DNA from: Dyadobacter psychrotolerans
Lineage (GTDB): Bacteria; Bacteroidota; Bacteroidia; Cytophagales; Spirosomataceae
Direction of reading: 5' to 3'
NCBI RefSeq assembly: GCF_004349265.1
Contig: NZ_SMFL01000006.1
Coordinates: forward strand, 248,001 to 312,000
Length of the DNA: 64,000 bases
Part shown: piece by piece, positions 36,624 to 46,065 of the stretch
Position numbering within the stretch: the stretch's first letter is position 1
Layout of the letters: every line of letters begins with the position of its first letter
Notes under the pieces: model-generated
Databases searched by the model: none
Seen by the model: the letters and a program-made list of their open reading frames with translations, nothing else
Told to the model about the DNA's origin: nothing
Translations under genes and position numbers: made by a program

Positions 36624-38309
36624 ATGGCGACAGAACTTAACAGATTTTCAAAAACCCTAACCCAGGAAGTTACCAATCCGGCAGCTCAGGCGATGCTTTA
36701 CGGCATTGGATTAAAAGAAGAGGATATGGCAAAACCGCAAATCGGCATTGCCAGTACAGGTTATGAAGGAAATCCTTGTAACATGCACTTAAACGGACTT
36801 TCTGTTTATGTAAAACAAGGCATCACGGCCAATAACATGGTTGGTTTGATATTCAACACAATTGGTGTTTCCGATGGTATGACAAACGGTAACGACGGGA
36901 TGCGTTATTCACTTCCAAGCCGTGATATTATTGCTGATTCGATTGAAACGGTTGTTGCTGCACAATGGTACGATGGGGTTATCGCTGTTGTAGGTTGTGA
37001 CAAAAATATGCCGGGAGCTGTGATGGCAATGGCTCGCCTGGACCGCCCGGCGATCATGGTCTATGGCGGAACGATCCGTTCAGGACATTATAAAGGACAA
37101 AAACTTGATATCGTTTCTGCGTTTGAAGCACTTGGTAAAAAATTCGCCAATAATATTTCCGACGAAGACTATAAAGGAGTAATACAAAATTCAATTCCCG
37201 GTCAGGGTGCCTGCGGTGGTATGTATACTGCCAACACCATGGCTGCTTCGATCGAAGCAATGGGTTTAAGTTTACCTTTCAGCAGCTCTTACCCCGCAAC
37301 ACACGAAGGAAAACAGGAAGAATGTAAGAAAATCGGTGCAGCAATGAAAAACCTGCTTGAACTGAACATTACACCAAGAGATATTATCACAAAAAAATCG
37401 CTTGAAAATGCATTGACTTTGGTGATGGCATTAGGTGGTTCTACAAACGCGGCATTGCACTTTCTTGCGATTGCACGCGCAGCAGATCTTCCTTTGACAT
37501 TGGATGATATTCAGGCAATTTCCAATAAGGTTCCTTTTATAGCCGATCTTAAACCTAGTGGTAAATACTTCATGGAAGATATTCTTGCCATCGGTGGTGT
37601 TCCTGCCGTAATGAAATATTTGTATTCCAAAGGAATGATACACGGTGATTGTTTGACTGTAACAGGAAAAACATTGGCAGAAGATTTAGCCGAAGCACCG
37701 GACCTTAATTTTGAAAACCAGAAAATAATTTTTCCTCTGGAAACTCCGATTAAAGAATCGGGACATATCCAGATCTTATACGGTAATCTTGCACCAACAG
37801 GCTCTGTTGCAAAAATTACTGGAAAAGAAGGTTTGACGTTCGACGGCGAAGCAAAAATTTGCGAGCACGAAACGGAAATTATTACCATGCTTTCCAAAGG
37901 AGAAATCAAGGCAGGTCACGTGGTAGTTATCCGTAACGCAGGACCAAAGGGTGGGCCTGGTATGTCAGAAATGTTGAAACCAACATCTGCGGTAATGGGA
38001 GCCGGATTGGGCGATAAAATTGCACTGATCACAGATGGTCGTTTCTCAGGAGGAACACACGGATTTGTGGTAGGACACATTACACCGGAAGCATTTGACG
38101 GTGGTCCGATCGCTTTGGTAAAAGATGGCGACCGAATTACGATTGATGCAAACACACGCCAGCTGATTGTCCATATTTCTAATGAAGAAATGGCAGAACG
38201 GAAAGCTGCCTGGATACAACCGGAGCCAAAATTCACAAAAGGAATGTTGGGACGATATATCCGCACAGTGAAATCAGCCAGTGAAGGTTGTGTTACCGAC
38301 GAAGCGTAA
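36624..38309 (+). CDS. ilvD: Dihydroxy-acid dehydratase
   Basis: A 561-residue Fe-S dehydratase that makes the 2-oxo acids of valine and isoleucine (2-oxoisovalerate and 2-oxo-3-methylvalerate). The cluster cysteines are in [17 protein letters not shown] and [14 protein letters not shown]; the C-terminal domain has [20 protein letters not shown]. First structural gene after the ilv attenuator. A small two-gene nucleotidyltransferase module is inserted 4 bases after its stop, before ilvB. Length is normal. Confidence 0.97.
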   Translation: MATELNRFSKTLTQEVTNPAAQAMLYGIGLKEEDMAKPQIGIASTGYEGNPCNMHLNGLSVYVKQGITANNMVGLIFNTIGVSDGMTNGNDGMRYSLPSRDIIADSIETVVAAQWYDGVIAVVGCDKNMPGAVMAMARLDRPAIMVYGGTIRSGHYKGQKLDIVSAFEALGKKFANNISDEDYKGVIQNSIPGQGACGGMYTANTMAASIEAMGLSLPFSSSYPATHEGKQEECKKIGAAMKNLLELNITPRDIITKKSLENALTLVMALGGSTNAALHFLAIARAADLPLTLDDIQAISNKVPFIADLKPSGKYFMEDILAIGGVPAVMKYLYSKGMIHGDCLTVTGKTLAEDLAEAPDLNFENQKIIFPLETPIKESGHIQILYGNLAPTGSVAKITGKEGLTFDGEAKICEHETEIITMLSKGEIKAGHVVVIRNAGPKGGPGMSEMLKPTSAVMGAGLGDKIALITDGRFSGGTHGFVVGHITPEAFDGGPIALVKDGDRITIDANTRQLIVHISNEEMAERKAAWIQPEPKFTKGMLGRYIRTVKSASEGCVTDEA

Positions 38310-38313
38310 AAAT

Positions 38314-38526
38314 ATGGAGAACGGCCAATTCAAATTGAACAGAACAGCTTTTCATGCCGGAACACATGAAGAAACTGAAAAATACTATGCGAAAAACCAA
38401 CCAAAAACATCAGTTGAAAGATTGATGGCGGCTAATTACCTGAATAGTGTTGCATTTCAATTTGACTTGAACAACCCTCCAAAAATGGATAGAACTGTTT
38501 TCTCAATGCGAAAACACTCGGTATAA
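38314..38526 (+). CDS. Small protein paired with a nucleotidyltransferase
   Basis: A 70-residue protein (MENGQFKLNRTAFHAGTHEE) of unknown family, rich in charged residues, ending FSMRKHSV. The start ATG 38314 is 4 bases after the ilvD stop; an upstream GTG in frame is inside ilvD and less likely. Its stop overlaps the next ATG by one base (taATGg), so it is coupled to the nucleotidyltransferase gene. I infer that it is the antitoxin or partner of that protein, by order and coupling only. Confidence 0.6.
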   Translation: MENGQFKLNRTAFHAGTHEETEKYYAKNQPKTSVERLMAANYLNSVAFQFDLNNPPKMDRTVFSMRKHSV

Positions 38527-38991
38527 TGGCAAATATTTTCATCGACGACTTTCAAGATTTTTTGAAATCGTTAAATGAGTATAATGTTGAATATATTTTG
38601 GTTGGAGGTTATTCAGTAATTCTTCATGGCTATTCCAGAACGACCGGAGACATGGATATCTGGGTAAAAAAAAACGAAGGAAAATTATTTGAAAATAGGA
38701 AAGGCTTTTAGAAGATTTGGAATGCGACTATTTGATATGACAGAGTCTAACTTTTTATCAAACCCAGCCTTTGATGTTTTCACCTTTGGCAGAGCACCAG
38801 TTTCTATTGATATAATAACAAAATTAAAAGGCTTGGAATTTGACTATGCCTTTGAAAATGCATCAGATCACATTGTAGATAATTTAACAATCAGACTGAT
38901 ACATTATAAAGACCTGATTACAGCAAAAAAAGCTGCCGGACGGCCAAGGGATATTAACGATATTGAAAATCTAGAAAATTCATCCGACTAA
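38526..38991 (+). pseudogene. AbiEii/DUF6036-like nucleotidyltransferase, frameshifted
   Basis: Two frames give one nucleotidyltransferase of about 155 residues. Frame one has MANIFIDDFQDFLKSLNEYN and then ILVGGYSVILHGYSRTTGDMDIWV, the helix-GG and G-D-x-D-I active site of the family. It loses the frame at a run of nine A (38666-38674) and stops at 38711. Reading the run as eight A gives DIWVKKTKENYLKIGKAFRR and then the second frame, which ends KDLITAKKAAGRPRDINDIE, the K-x-A-x-GR-x-KDxxDIE motif of this family. A9 is long enough that RNA polymerase slippage might restore some product. It lies inside the ilv operon. Confidence 0.8.
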
Positions 38992-39004
38992 ATAAGTAGA
39001 GGTC

Positions 39005-40765
39005 ATGGAATTTAATGAAACCCAAACACAGACTACCCAAATCGCTGACCAGCCTGTTTCGGTAGCAACACCAGAACTGATCAACGGTTCTCATGCGGTA
39101 ATTCAGTCATTGATCGCCGAAGGAGTCGAAACAATTTTCGGTTACCCCGGTGGAGCGATTATGCCTGTTTATGATGCAATTTATGATTATCAGGATCAGG
39201 TAAACCATATTCTGGTTCGCCATGAACAAGGCGCGGCACACGCTGCGGAAGGATTTGCCCGCATAACAGGCGAGGTAGGTGTTTGTTTAGTAACATCAGG
39301 GCCGGGAGCAACGAACCTGGTAACCGGAATAGCCGACGCTATAATCGACTCAACTCCGATGGTTTGTATCGTGGGACAGGTTGCTTCACATCTTTTGGGG
39401 ACGGATGCATTTCAGGAAACGGATGTAATGGGAATCACCATTCCGATCACAAAATGGAACTACCAGATCACAAACGCAGACGAAATTCCTGAGATCATTG
39501 CCAAAGCGTTTTATATAGCGAAGTCCGGCCGTCCTGGTCCGGTGCTTATCGATATTACAAAAGATGCACAGCAGAAATTGATGACTAAACCTTTTTCACA
39601 CAAAAAATGTGAAAAACTGATTAGCTATCACCCGCGGTTATCTCCAAAAGAGGAACAGGTTGCAGCGGCAGCGAAACTGATAAATGAAGCAAAACGTCCA
39701 TTCTTATTTTTTGGACATGGTGTTCAAATCGCCGGAGCAGAAAAAGAACTGCTGCAGTTTATTGAAAAAACAGATATTCCCGCAGCTTCTACATTACTTG
39801 GCCTTTCATCTGTTTCCGTAGACCATCCTAATTATGTAGGCTGGCTTGGAATGCATGGAAATTATGGAACAAACGTACTTACTAACCAGTGTGATGTAAT
39901 CATCGCCATCGGGATGCGTTTCGATGATCGCGTAACCGGCGATTTAAGCCGATATGCAACACAGGCGAAAATCGTACATATTGAAATTGACCCGGCAGAA
40001 ATTGATAAAATAAAAAAGGCGGAAGCGCCTGTTGTCGGTGATGCCAAAAGAGCACTTGAAATGTTGCTCCCACTTGTAAATCAGAACAATCACGAAGCCT
40101 GGAGAGCTGAGTTCAAGAAGTTTGATGCAATTGAGGATGAGAAAATTACTCAGCCTGAACTTGCCCCGACGACCGAAAAAATTAAAATGGCGGAAGTGAT
40201 TCGTACACTTTCTGATAAAACAAAAGGTGAAGCGGTTATTGTGGCCGACGTTGGTCAGCACCAGATGATGACAGCCCGTTATTACCAGTTTAAAAAACCA
40301 AACTCATTTATCACATCCGGCGGATTGGGAACGATGGGCTTTGCTCTGCCTGCTTCTTTCGGAGCTAAAGTAGGTGCGCCTGATCGTGAAGTTGTTGCGA
40401 TAATTGGTGATGGCTGTTTTCAGATGACAATACAGGAATTGGGTACAATTGCACAAAGCGGCTTACCGGTGAAAATCATCATCCTGAATAATAACTTTTT
40501 GGGAATGGTTCGCCAATGGCAGCAGCTTTTCCACCAGAAACGCTATTCTTTTGTGGAACTTCAAAATCCTGATTTTATAACAATTGCAAAAGGTTTTGGT
40601 ATAGACGGGCACACCTGTGGTTTAAGAGAAGATCTTAACGACTCGCTTGATAAAATGCTGGCTTCCGACAAACCATATTTACTGGAAGTACTTGTTGAAA
40701 AAGAAGAAAACGTATTCCCAATGGTTCCAACAGGAGCTTGTGTGGCAGATATCAGATTGGAATAA
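39005..40765 (+). CDS. ilvB: Acetolactate synthase large subunit
   Basis: A 586-residue TPP enzyme that condenses pyruvate with pyruvate or 2-oxobutyrate, the first common step of valine, leucine and isoleucine synthesis. Family marks: FGYPGGAIMPVYDAIYDY, the catalytic Glu in RHEQGAAHAAEGFAR, the central FAD-binding domain (WLGMHGNYGTNVLTNQCDVI) and the TPP motif GDGCFQMTIQELGTIAQSGL with NNNFLGMVRQWQQLF. An N-terminal extension of about 25 residues (TQTTQIADQPVS) precedes the domain. It is followed by ilvN and probably transcribed from the ilv promoter through the nucleotidyltransferase module. Confidence 0.97.
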   Translation: MEFNETQTQTTQIADQPVSVATPELINGSHAVIQSLIAEGVETIFGYPGGAIMPVYDAIYDYQDQVNHILVRHEQGAAHAAEGFARITGEVGVCLVTSGPGATNLVTGIADAIIDSTPMVCIVGQVASHLLGTDAFQETDVMGITIPITKWNYQITNADEIPEIIAKAFYIAKSGRPGPVLIDITKDAQQKLMTKPFSHKKCEKLISYHPRLSPKEEQVAAAAKLINEAKRPFLFFGHGVQIAGAEKELLQFIEKTDIPAASTLLGLSSVSVDHPNYVGWLGMHGNYGTNVLTNQCDVIIAIGMRFDDRVTGDLSRYATQAKIVHIEIDPAEIDKIKKAEAPVVGDAKRALEMLLPLVNQNNHEAWRAEFKKFDAIEDEKITQPELAPTTEKIKMAEVIRTLSDKTKGEAVIVADVGQHQMMTARYYQFKKPNSFITSGGLGTMGFALPASFGAKVGAPDREVVAIIGDGCFQMTIQELGTIAQSGLPVKIIILNNNFLGMVRQWQQLFHQKRYSFVELQNPDFITIAKGFGIDGHTCGLREDLNDSLDKMLASDKPYLLEVLVEKEENVFPMVPTGACVADIRLE

Positions 40766-40817
40766 GGTAAATGAAATTTCAAAACCAGTTTACAATTCCA
40801 CAAGAAATTAAAAGATC

Positions 40818-41351
40818 ATGACTACTTACACCATCTGTGTCTTTACCGAAAATACAATTGGTATTCTCAACAAGATCACAACCATACTTACCCGCAGACG
40901 GATCAACATTGATAGTCTGACGGTGTCGGAAACGGAACGTAAAGGAATTTCACGTTTCACGATCGTTATCCGCCACGAATCACGAGAAGCTGTTGAAAAG
41001 CTTGTTCGCCAGATCCGTAAAGTTATAGAGGTACTGGCCGTTTTTGGTTACCTGAATGAAGACATTGCCTACAATGAAATAGCCATGTTCAAAATCTCCA
41101 CACCAATCGGCGCTAAACCACTTGACATCGAAACGATCAACAAAACTTATAAGGCCTGGGTCGTTTACTGGCATTTGACTTACGTTATCATTCAGAAGAC
41201 AGGTACAGAAGAAGAAATTTTTGAATTCTTCGACTATATAAAACCACATGAAATCCTGGAATTTGTTAGATCAGGACGCGTAGCCGTGAGTAAATCACCG
41301 CAAACACTGGTAGATTATCTGCCTGAGGCTGAGTGGGAATATTATCAGTAG
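40818..41351 (+). CDS. ilvN: Acetolactate synthase small (regulatory) subunit
   Basis: A 177-residue subunit with an N-terminal ACT domain (residues 1-80: YTICVFTENTIGILNKITTI, SLTVSETERKGISRFTIVI) and a C-terminal domain (FKISTPIGAKP to PEAEWEYYQ). It activates IlvB and gives feedback inhibition by valine or other branched-chain amino acids. The gene is 52 bases after ilvB, as usual. The C-terminal part differs from E. coli IlvH but fits the Bacteroidota type. Confidence 0.95.
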   Translation: MTTYTICVFTENTIGILNKITTILTRRRINIDSLTVSETERKGISRFTIVIRHESREAVEKLVRQIRKVIEVLAVFGYLNEDIAYNEIAMFKISTPIGAKPLDIETINKTYKAWVVYWHLTYVIIQKTGTEEEIFEFFDYIKPHEILEFVRSGRVAVSKSPQTLVDYLPEAEWEYYQ

Positions 41352-41413
41352 CAAATTCATTTTTAGTAATATTGTTTTTAAATCCAGTAATTAATCAATC
41401 CAATCAATAATCA

Positions 41414-42460
41414 ATGGCAAAATTAAATTTCGGCGGGGTCGAAGAAGAAGTAGTAACCCGTGAAGAATTCCCTCTTGAAAAAGCACGTGAAGTACTTTCT
41501 AATGAAACCATCGCTGTAATTGGTTACGGCGTACAAGGCCCGGGCCAAAGCCTGAACATGCGTGACAACGGTTTTAACGTAATTGTTGGACAACGCAAAG
41601 GTGGTAAATCATGGGACAAAGCCGTTGCTGACGGATGGGTTCCCGGCGAAACACTTTTCGAACTTGAAGAAGCTTTGGCAAAAGGTACAATCATTTGCTA
41701 TCTTCTGTCTGACGCCGCTCAAATTGAATTATGGCCGACTGTTAAAGCAAACCTTACTGCAGGAAAATCTCTTTATTTCTCGCATGGTTTCGGTGTAACT
41801 TATAAAGATCAGACTGGCATCGTTCCTCCTGCTGACGTGGATGTGTATCTTGTTGCTCCAAAAGGATCAGGAACTTCGCTTCGTCGTTTGTTCGTAGAAG
41901 GAAAAGGATTGAACTCATCTTTCGCTATTTTCCAGGATGCAACTGGCAAAGCTCGTGAAAAATGTATCGCAATGGGTATTGGCGTTGGATCAGGATATTT
42001 ATTCGAAACAGATTTTTACCGTGAAGTAACATCTGACCTTACAGGTGAGCGCGGGACTTTGATGGGTGCAATTCAGGGAATTTTCGCAGCTCAATATGAA
42101 GTGCTTCGTTCAAACGGACACTCTCCATCGGAAGCTTTTAACGAAACAGTTGAAGAGTTGACACAATCATTGATGCCGCTTGTAGCTGAAAACGGAATGG
42201 ACTGGATGTACGCAAACTGCTCTACAACCGCTCAGCGTGGTGCTCTGGATTGGTGGAAACCTTTCCGTGATGCTACGAAACCAGTTTTCGAACAACTTTA
42301 CAACTCTGTAAAATCAGGCGAGCAAGCTTCTATTTCCATCACACGTAACTCACAGCCTGACTACCGTGTTAAACTGGAAGTTGAGCTTGCAGAACTTCGT
42401 GATTCAGAAATGTGGAGAGCTGGCTCTACCGTTCGCGGATTGCGTCCTGAGAACAGCTAG
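41414..42460 (+). CDS. ilvC: Ketol-acid reductoisomerase
   Basis: A 348-residue class I enzyme that isomerises and reduces acetolactate or acetohydroxybutyrate with NADPH and Mg2+. The Rossmann motif is VIGYGVQGPGQSLNMRDNGF; metal ligands are in SDLTGERGTLMGAI and in the C-terminal knotted domain (AFNETVEELTQSLMPLVAEN). It lacks the long loop insertion and the second C-terminal domain of class II enzymes. It closes the ilvDBNC unit; a terminator follows. Confidence 0.96.
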   Translation: MAKLNFGGVEEEVVTREEFPLEKAREVLSNETIAVIGYGVQGPGQSLNMRDNGFNVIVGQRKGGKSWDKAVADGWVPGETLFELEEALAKGTIICYLLSDAAQIELWPTVKANLTAGKSLYFSHGFGVTYKDQTGIVPPADVDVYLVAPKGSGTSLRRLFVEGKGLNSSFAIFQDATGKAREKCIAMGIGVGSGYLFETDFYREVTSDLTGERGTLMGAIQGIFAAQYEVLRSNGHSPSEAFNETVEELTQSLMPLVAENGMDWMYANCSTTAQRGALDWWKPFRDATKPVFEQLYNSVKSGEQASISITRNSQPDYRVKLEVELAELRDSEMWRAGSTVRGLRPENS

Positions 42461-42484
42461 TTTTTGAACAAGTGATATTTATAT

Positions 42485-42524
42485 GTACCCCTGAGCTTGT
42501 CGGTTTGGGGGTACTTTTGTTTTT
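42485..42524 (+). terminator. Intrinsic terminator after ilvC
   Basis: Stem gtacccc (42485-42491) with ggggtac (42508-42514) followed by ttttgttttt. It lies 24 bases after the ilvC stop and separates the ilv unit from the HicBA module and ilvA. Confidence 0.85.
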
Positions 42525-42642
42525 AAGAGCTTTAAAAATACCAACAATTAGTCGATTAGTTACACAAGACTATTTGAACCAAAGTTCGGATTGCAGCCTG
42601 AGTCAAAAAAGCATATATTTGATAAGCAAAAGACACAGAAAC

Positions 42643-42855
42643 ATGAAGGAGATTGTTTTTCTTATTAACGAGGCCGAAGAAGGTGGCTTTACCGCCCAAG
42701 CGCTGGGTGAGTCCATTTTTACAGATGCAGAAACTATGAATGATCTGAAAAAAAATATTCAGGAAGCAATTAAATTTCATTTCGACAATCCGGCTGATAA
42801 ACCAAAGATCGCCCATCTCCATTTCGTCAAAGATGAAGTTTTAGCGATTGTATGA
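42643..42855 (+). CDS. hicB: HicB-like antitoxin
   Basis: A 70-residue protein (MKEIVFLINEAEEGGFTAQA) with the HicB partial RNase H-like fold: strand IVFLINEAEEGGFTAQALG, then ESIFTDAETMNDLKKNIQEA and a C-terminal strand with HLHFVKDEVLAIV. It lacks a separate DNA-binding domain. The stop overlaps the hicA ATG by four bases (ATGA), so the pair is coupled. Order antitoxin first. The ATG at 42643 has been chosen over an upstream in-frame start at 42472 because the upstream part covers the terminator. Confidence 0.85.
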   Translation: MKEIVFLINEAEEGGFTAQALGESIFTDAETMNDLKKNIQEAIKFHFDNPADKPKIAHLHFVKDEVLAIV

Positions 42856-43093
42856 TAATTCCAACTGATCTTTCAGGAAAAAATTTGCTCAAACTTTGTT
42901 TTAAACATTTTGGTTATGAAAAAACCAGGCAAGTTGGAAGTCACATTCGTGCTACAACGACATGCAACGGACAACATCATACCATTCCTGATCACAAACC
43001 AATAAAACAAATACTTTACGAGGGATCGTTAAAGATATTGCTGAACATTATGGGAAGGATCCCAAGTACATTTCACAAGTACTTTTTGGATAA
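42852..43093 (+). pseudogene. hicA: HicA-family toxin, frameshifted
   Basis: The first frame encodes a clear HicA dsRBD-like mRNA interferase: DLSGKNLLKLCFKHFGYEKT, catalytic His in VGSHIRATT, and GQHHTIPDHKPIK. It leaves the family pattern at the AAAA run 43004-43007 and runs on to a stop at 43118. Adding one A restores KTNTLRGIVKDIAEHYGKDP and then KYISQVLFG with a stop at 43091-43093, the normal HicA end. The unshifted product would have a wrong C-terminal third. The intact HicB gene overlaps its start. Confidence 0.85.
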
Positions 43094-43117
43094 TCAATTC
43101 TCGCTCAATTATAATTA

Positions 43118-44377
43118 ATGATCGCTCCAACTCACTCCGCCCCCACACTCGACAACATTTTTCTCGCCGCCGAACGACTTCGCGGAGTAATCAATCATAC
43201 GCCATTACTTTACAATGCACACTTATCTGAGCAATACGAAGCAAATATTTATCTGAAAAGAGAAGATCTGCAAACCGTTCGGTCATACAAGATAAGAGGT
43301 GCTTATAACAAAATGGCTAGTCTGGGTGCCGAAGCACTGTCAGGCGGTGTAGTATGCGCAAGTGCCGGAAACCATGCACAGGGTGTTGCTTATGCATGCC
43401 GGAAAATGGAAGTAAAAGGTGCCATATTTATGCCTACAACTACACCTGCCCAAAAAGTAAAACAGGTAAGGTTATTTGGTAAAGAATGGGTGGATGTGCT
43501 TTTGGTTGGTGATACTTATGATGACGCTTACCACGCCTCAGTAATTTATCAAAAAGCAAATAATGCTACGTTCGTTCATCCTTTCGATGATCTTCAGGTA
43601 ATTGAAGGACAAGGTACAGTTGGCCTTGAAATTTTTAAGGATGCCGATTTTAAGGTTGATTATCTGCTTATGGCCATAGGCGGAGGCGGACTGGCATCGG
43701 GCATTTCTACCGTTTTTAAACAGCTTTCTCCCAAAACAAGCCTGATCGGAGTAGAGCCGGAAGGTTCACCCACGATGCACGCATCCATGCAGGCAGGACA
43801 AGTGGTGACACTTGACCATATAGATAAATTTGTAGATGGCGCGGCTGTTCGACGGGCGGGAGATCTGACGTTTGAAATATGCAGTAAAAGTCTGGACAAA
43901 GTTTTACTGATTCCCGAAGGAAAAGTTTGCTCCACAATTTTACAGCTTTACAATGAAGAAGCGATCGTGGCCGAACCTGCAGGTGCTTTAACAGTTGCTG
44001 CATTGGATTTTGTAAAAGAGGAAATAAAGGGTAAAAACGTTGTAGCACTCATCAGCGGCGGGAATAATGATATTACCAGAACGGAAGAAATTAAGGAACG
44101 CTCTCTGCTTTACGAAGGGTTGAAACATTATTTCATTATTCGTTTTCCACAACGTTCCGGTGCTTTCCGTGAATTTTTGAATGTGCTTGGGCCAAATGAC
44201 GATGTCGCCCGATTTGAATATGTCAAAAAAACAAACCGGGAACAAGGCCCTGCCTTAGTAGGAATTGAGTTAAAAAACCGGGAAGATTTTGCACCGCTCA
44301 TCAGCCGGATGGATGAGCACAAAATTGTTTACGAATACCTGAACGACCAGCCGGATTTGTTTCAGTTCATGGTTTGA
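43118..44377 (+). CDS. ilvA: Threonine ammonia-lyase (threonine deaminase)
   Basis: A 419-residue PLP enzyme that converts threonine to 2-oxobutyrate, the entry to isoleucine. The PLP lysine is in VRSYKIRGAYNKM (about residue 59); ASAGNHAQGVAYACRK and the glycine loop AIGGGGLASGIST bind the cofactor phosphate. The C-terminal 85 residues form one ACT-like regulatory domain (YFIIRFPQRSGAFREFLNVL), so isoleucine feedback is likely. Start ATG 43118 follows the hicA remnant by 24 bases. It is separated from ilvC by a terminator, so it may have its own promoter. Confidence 0.95.
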   Translation: MIAPTHSAPTLDNIFLAAERLRGVINHTPLLYNAHLSEQYEANIYLKREDLQTVRSYKIRGAYNKMASLGAEALSGGVVCASAGNHAQGVAYACRKMEVKGAIFMPTTTPAQKVKQVRLFGKEWVDVLLVGDTYDDAYHASVIYQKANNATFVHPFDDLQVIEGQGTVGLEIFKDADFKVDYLLMAIGGGGLASGISTVFKQLSPKTSLIGVEPEGSPTMHASMQAGQVVTLDHIDKFVDGAAVRRAGDLTFEICSKSLDKVLLIPEGKVCSTILQLYNEEAIVAEPAGALTVAALDFVKEEIKGKNVVALISGGNNDITRTEEIKERSLLYEGLKHYFIIRFPQRSGAFREFLNVLGPNDDVARFEYVKKTNREQGPALVGIELKNREDFAPLISRMDEHKIVYEYLNDQPDLFQFMV

Positions 44378-44391
44378 ACTGCCTGTATTTA

Positions 44392-44422
44392 ATTATAAAA
44401 TATTAAATTTATATTTTATAAT
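44392..44422. promoter_or_regulatory. AT-rich inverted repeat before mntA
   Basis: A perfect 12-bp inverted repeat, attataaaatat (44392-44403) with atattttataat (44411-44422), lies 12 bases before the mntA start. It may be an operator for autoregulation or part of the ilvA 3' end. Confidence 0.4.
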
Positions 44423-44434
44423 CTACGATCAAGC

Positions 44435-44743
44435 ATGGTTCAGAATAAACAAGAAGTCTTTCAATTGATTCAAAATCACCAACCTGCTATTAAGCAACTT
44501 GGAGCTGAAAGGATAGGTTTGTTTGGATCATTTGTTCGCGAAGAACAAAAGGATGGAAGTGATGTTGACCTTGTTGTTGAATTTACAGAAGGAAAAAAAA
44601 CATACAGAAACTTTATGAACCTTGCTGACTATTTAGAAGCACTTCTAAATCGTAAAGTTGAGCTTGTTACCTGGGAATCGCTAGCTTCATTTGTTAAAAG
44701 AAACGTTCAAGAAGAAATCGAGTATGTCACCTTTATTGATTGA
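44435..44743 (+). CDS. mntA: MntA-like minimal nucleotidyltransferase antitoxin
   Basis: A 102-residue nucleotidyltransferase. The GSX10DXD active site is complete: GSFVREEQKDGSDVDLVVEF. MntA-type antitoxins adenylylate a tyrosine of the HepT toxin and so turn it off. Its 3' end overlaps the HEPN gene by 20 bases. All catalytic residues are present. The module lies between ilvA and the AraC-type regulator. Confidence 0.9.
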   Translation: MVQNKQEVFQLIQNHQPAIKQLGAERIGLFGSFVREEQKDGSDVDLVVEFTEGKKTYRNFMNLADYLEALLNRKVELVTWESLASFVKRNVQEEIEYVTFID

Positions 44744-45065
44744 GTTTCTACAACACATTGAAAATGAGCTTTCTTTTATAGATAAGAATACTTCCGAGCT
44801 CGATTTTGAAGAGTTTGTAAACAATGAGATACTTACAAAGGCAATTGTTCGAAGCTTTGAAATAGTCGGAGAGGCATGCAAAAAGGTTCCTGACGAGATA
44901 AGATTCAAATACCCTTTATTCGATTGGCGTGGTTTCGCTGGTTTGAGAGATCGTATGATTCATCACTACTTGGGAATTGATTATGCCCTTCTATGGGATG
45001 CAATTAAAACAGAAATACCTTTCAATTTGCTTTGGATCAAATTGATTATTGAAAGAGAGCATTAG
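44724..45065 (+). CDS. hepT: HepT-like HEPN domain toxin (DUF86)
   Basis: A 113-residue helical HEPN protein from ATG 44724 (MSPLLIEFLQHIENELSFID). An upstream TTG at 44691 would add 11 residues overlapping mntA further. The ribonuclease motif RX4HXY is intact: RDRMIHHY, with tyrosine as the expected site of AMP addition by MntA. It has the usual DUF86 flanks FEIVGEACKKVP and FDWRGFAGL. Unlike three other toxin genes in this window, this one is in frame. Confidence 0.9.
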   Translation: MSPLLIEFLQHIENELSFIDKNTSELDFEEFVNNEILTKAIVRSFEIVGEACKKVPDEIRFKYPLFDWRGFAGLRDRMIHHYLGIDYALLWDAIKTEIPFNLLWIKLIIEREH

Positions 45066-45076
45066 TTTTAACCACC

Positions 45077-45925
45077 TTGCTACGCGTACCCTCAGATATC
45101 AGCTCCCAGGAATTTGAATCTCTAAAGATTCAGGACATGACTTTTGTTGCCTATCGTAACGAAGTTTACCCGTCCAAATATGAAGTATTTTTTGAAGAGC
45201 ATGCGGTGATTGTCGTTCTGGAAGGCGAAAAAAAATTCAGCAGCCCAACGCAGGAAGTTTATGTTGAAAAAGGGGATATCCTTTTTATTCAGCGCGGTTT
45301 TTACCTGATGTCCGAATCGATCAATGAGTCTTATAAAAGCCTGGTTTTCTTTTTTGACGAAAAACTGCTGAAAGAATTTGTAAATCTTCATCCTGAACTT
45401 TTTAATCCGGAAGAAGCAACCACTACCCTTGAAAACCCGATCTTGCCTCTTAAGGGGAATGAGAATTTTGAAAAGTTCATCCAGTCAGTTTTTCCTTATT
45501 TCAAGTCCAGAACGGAATTGAAAAACCACTTTCTCCGTTTAAAATTTCAGGAATTGTTACTTCACCTACTGGAATTGGACAAGTCAAAGCAACTGAGAGC
45601 GAACCTTTATAGCTTGTATATCGGAGAAAAGGTAGATCTCTCTTTTTTAATGAACAGCTATTATCTTAAACCGCTTACCTTAAACGAGCTTGCGCGATTA
45701 TCCGGCAGAAGTCTGTCTGCTTTTAAAAGGGATTTTCAGGAAGATTTTAAAACTTCACCCGCACTTTGGCTGAAAAACAAAAGACTGGATTACGCCGACT
45801 TTTTGCTGAGGAATAACACTAAAAACGTAACAGAAATCAGTACTGAGATTGGGTATGAAAGTGTTTCTCATTTTATAAAAATGTATAAAGAGAAATTTGG
45901 GGTTACACCGAAAAAGCATGCATAA
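45077..45925 (+). CDS. AraC family transcriptional regulator
   Basis: A 282-residue regulator. The first 140 residues form a cupin-like sensor (EHAVIVVLEGEKKFSSPTQE, VYVEKGDILFIQRGF). The last 100 residues hold the double helix-turn-helix: LTLNELARLSGRSLSAFKRD and VTEISTEIGYESVSHFIKMY with FGVTPKKH. The frame starts with TTG at 45077; the first ATG in frame is at 45137, so the N-terminus is uncertain. It lies between the MntA/HepT pair and leuC. Whether it controls the leu genes is not known. Confidence 0.88.
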   Translation: MLRVPSDISSQEFESLKIQDMTFVAYRNEVYPSKYEVFFEEHAVIVVLEGEKKFSSPTQEVYVEKGDILFIQRGFYLMSESINESYKSLVFFFDEKLLKEFVNLHPELFNPEEATTTLENPILPLKGNENFEKFIQSVFPYFKSRTELKNHFLRLKFQELLLHLLELDKSKQLRANLYSLYIGEKVDLSFLMNSYYLKPLTLNELARLSGRSLSAFKRDFQEDFKTSPALWLKNKRLDYADFLLRNNTKNVTEISTEIGYESVSHFIKMYKEKFGVTPKKHA

Positions 45926-46065
45926 TCATATATCCAAATAGTACTCACCCAATCTATTTTTAAAAATTTCTTAGAAATTGATAAAGATTTCCGCTCAACC
46001 TATCCTTTCAAACCAAAATCACTACTTTTTGAACGTTTCCCGTTATACTGTTCCAAGCTATTGTG

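Noticed and set aside
42472..42642. Longer N-terminus for the HicB-like protein
   Set aside because: The upstream part covers the ilvC terminator and does not look like protein; the internal ATG at 42643 fits the family length.
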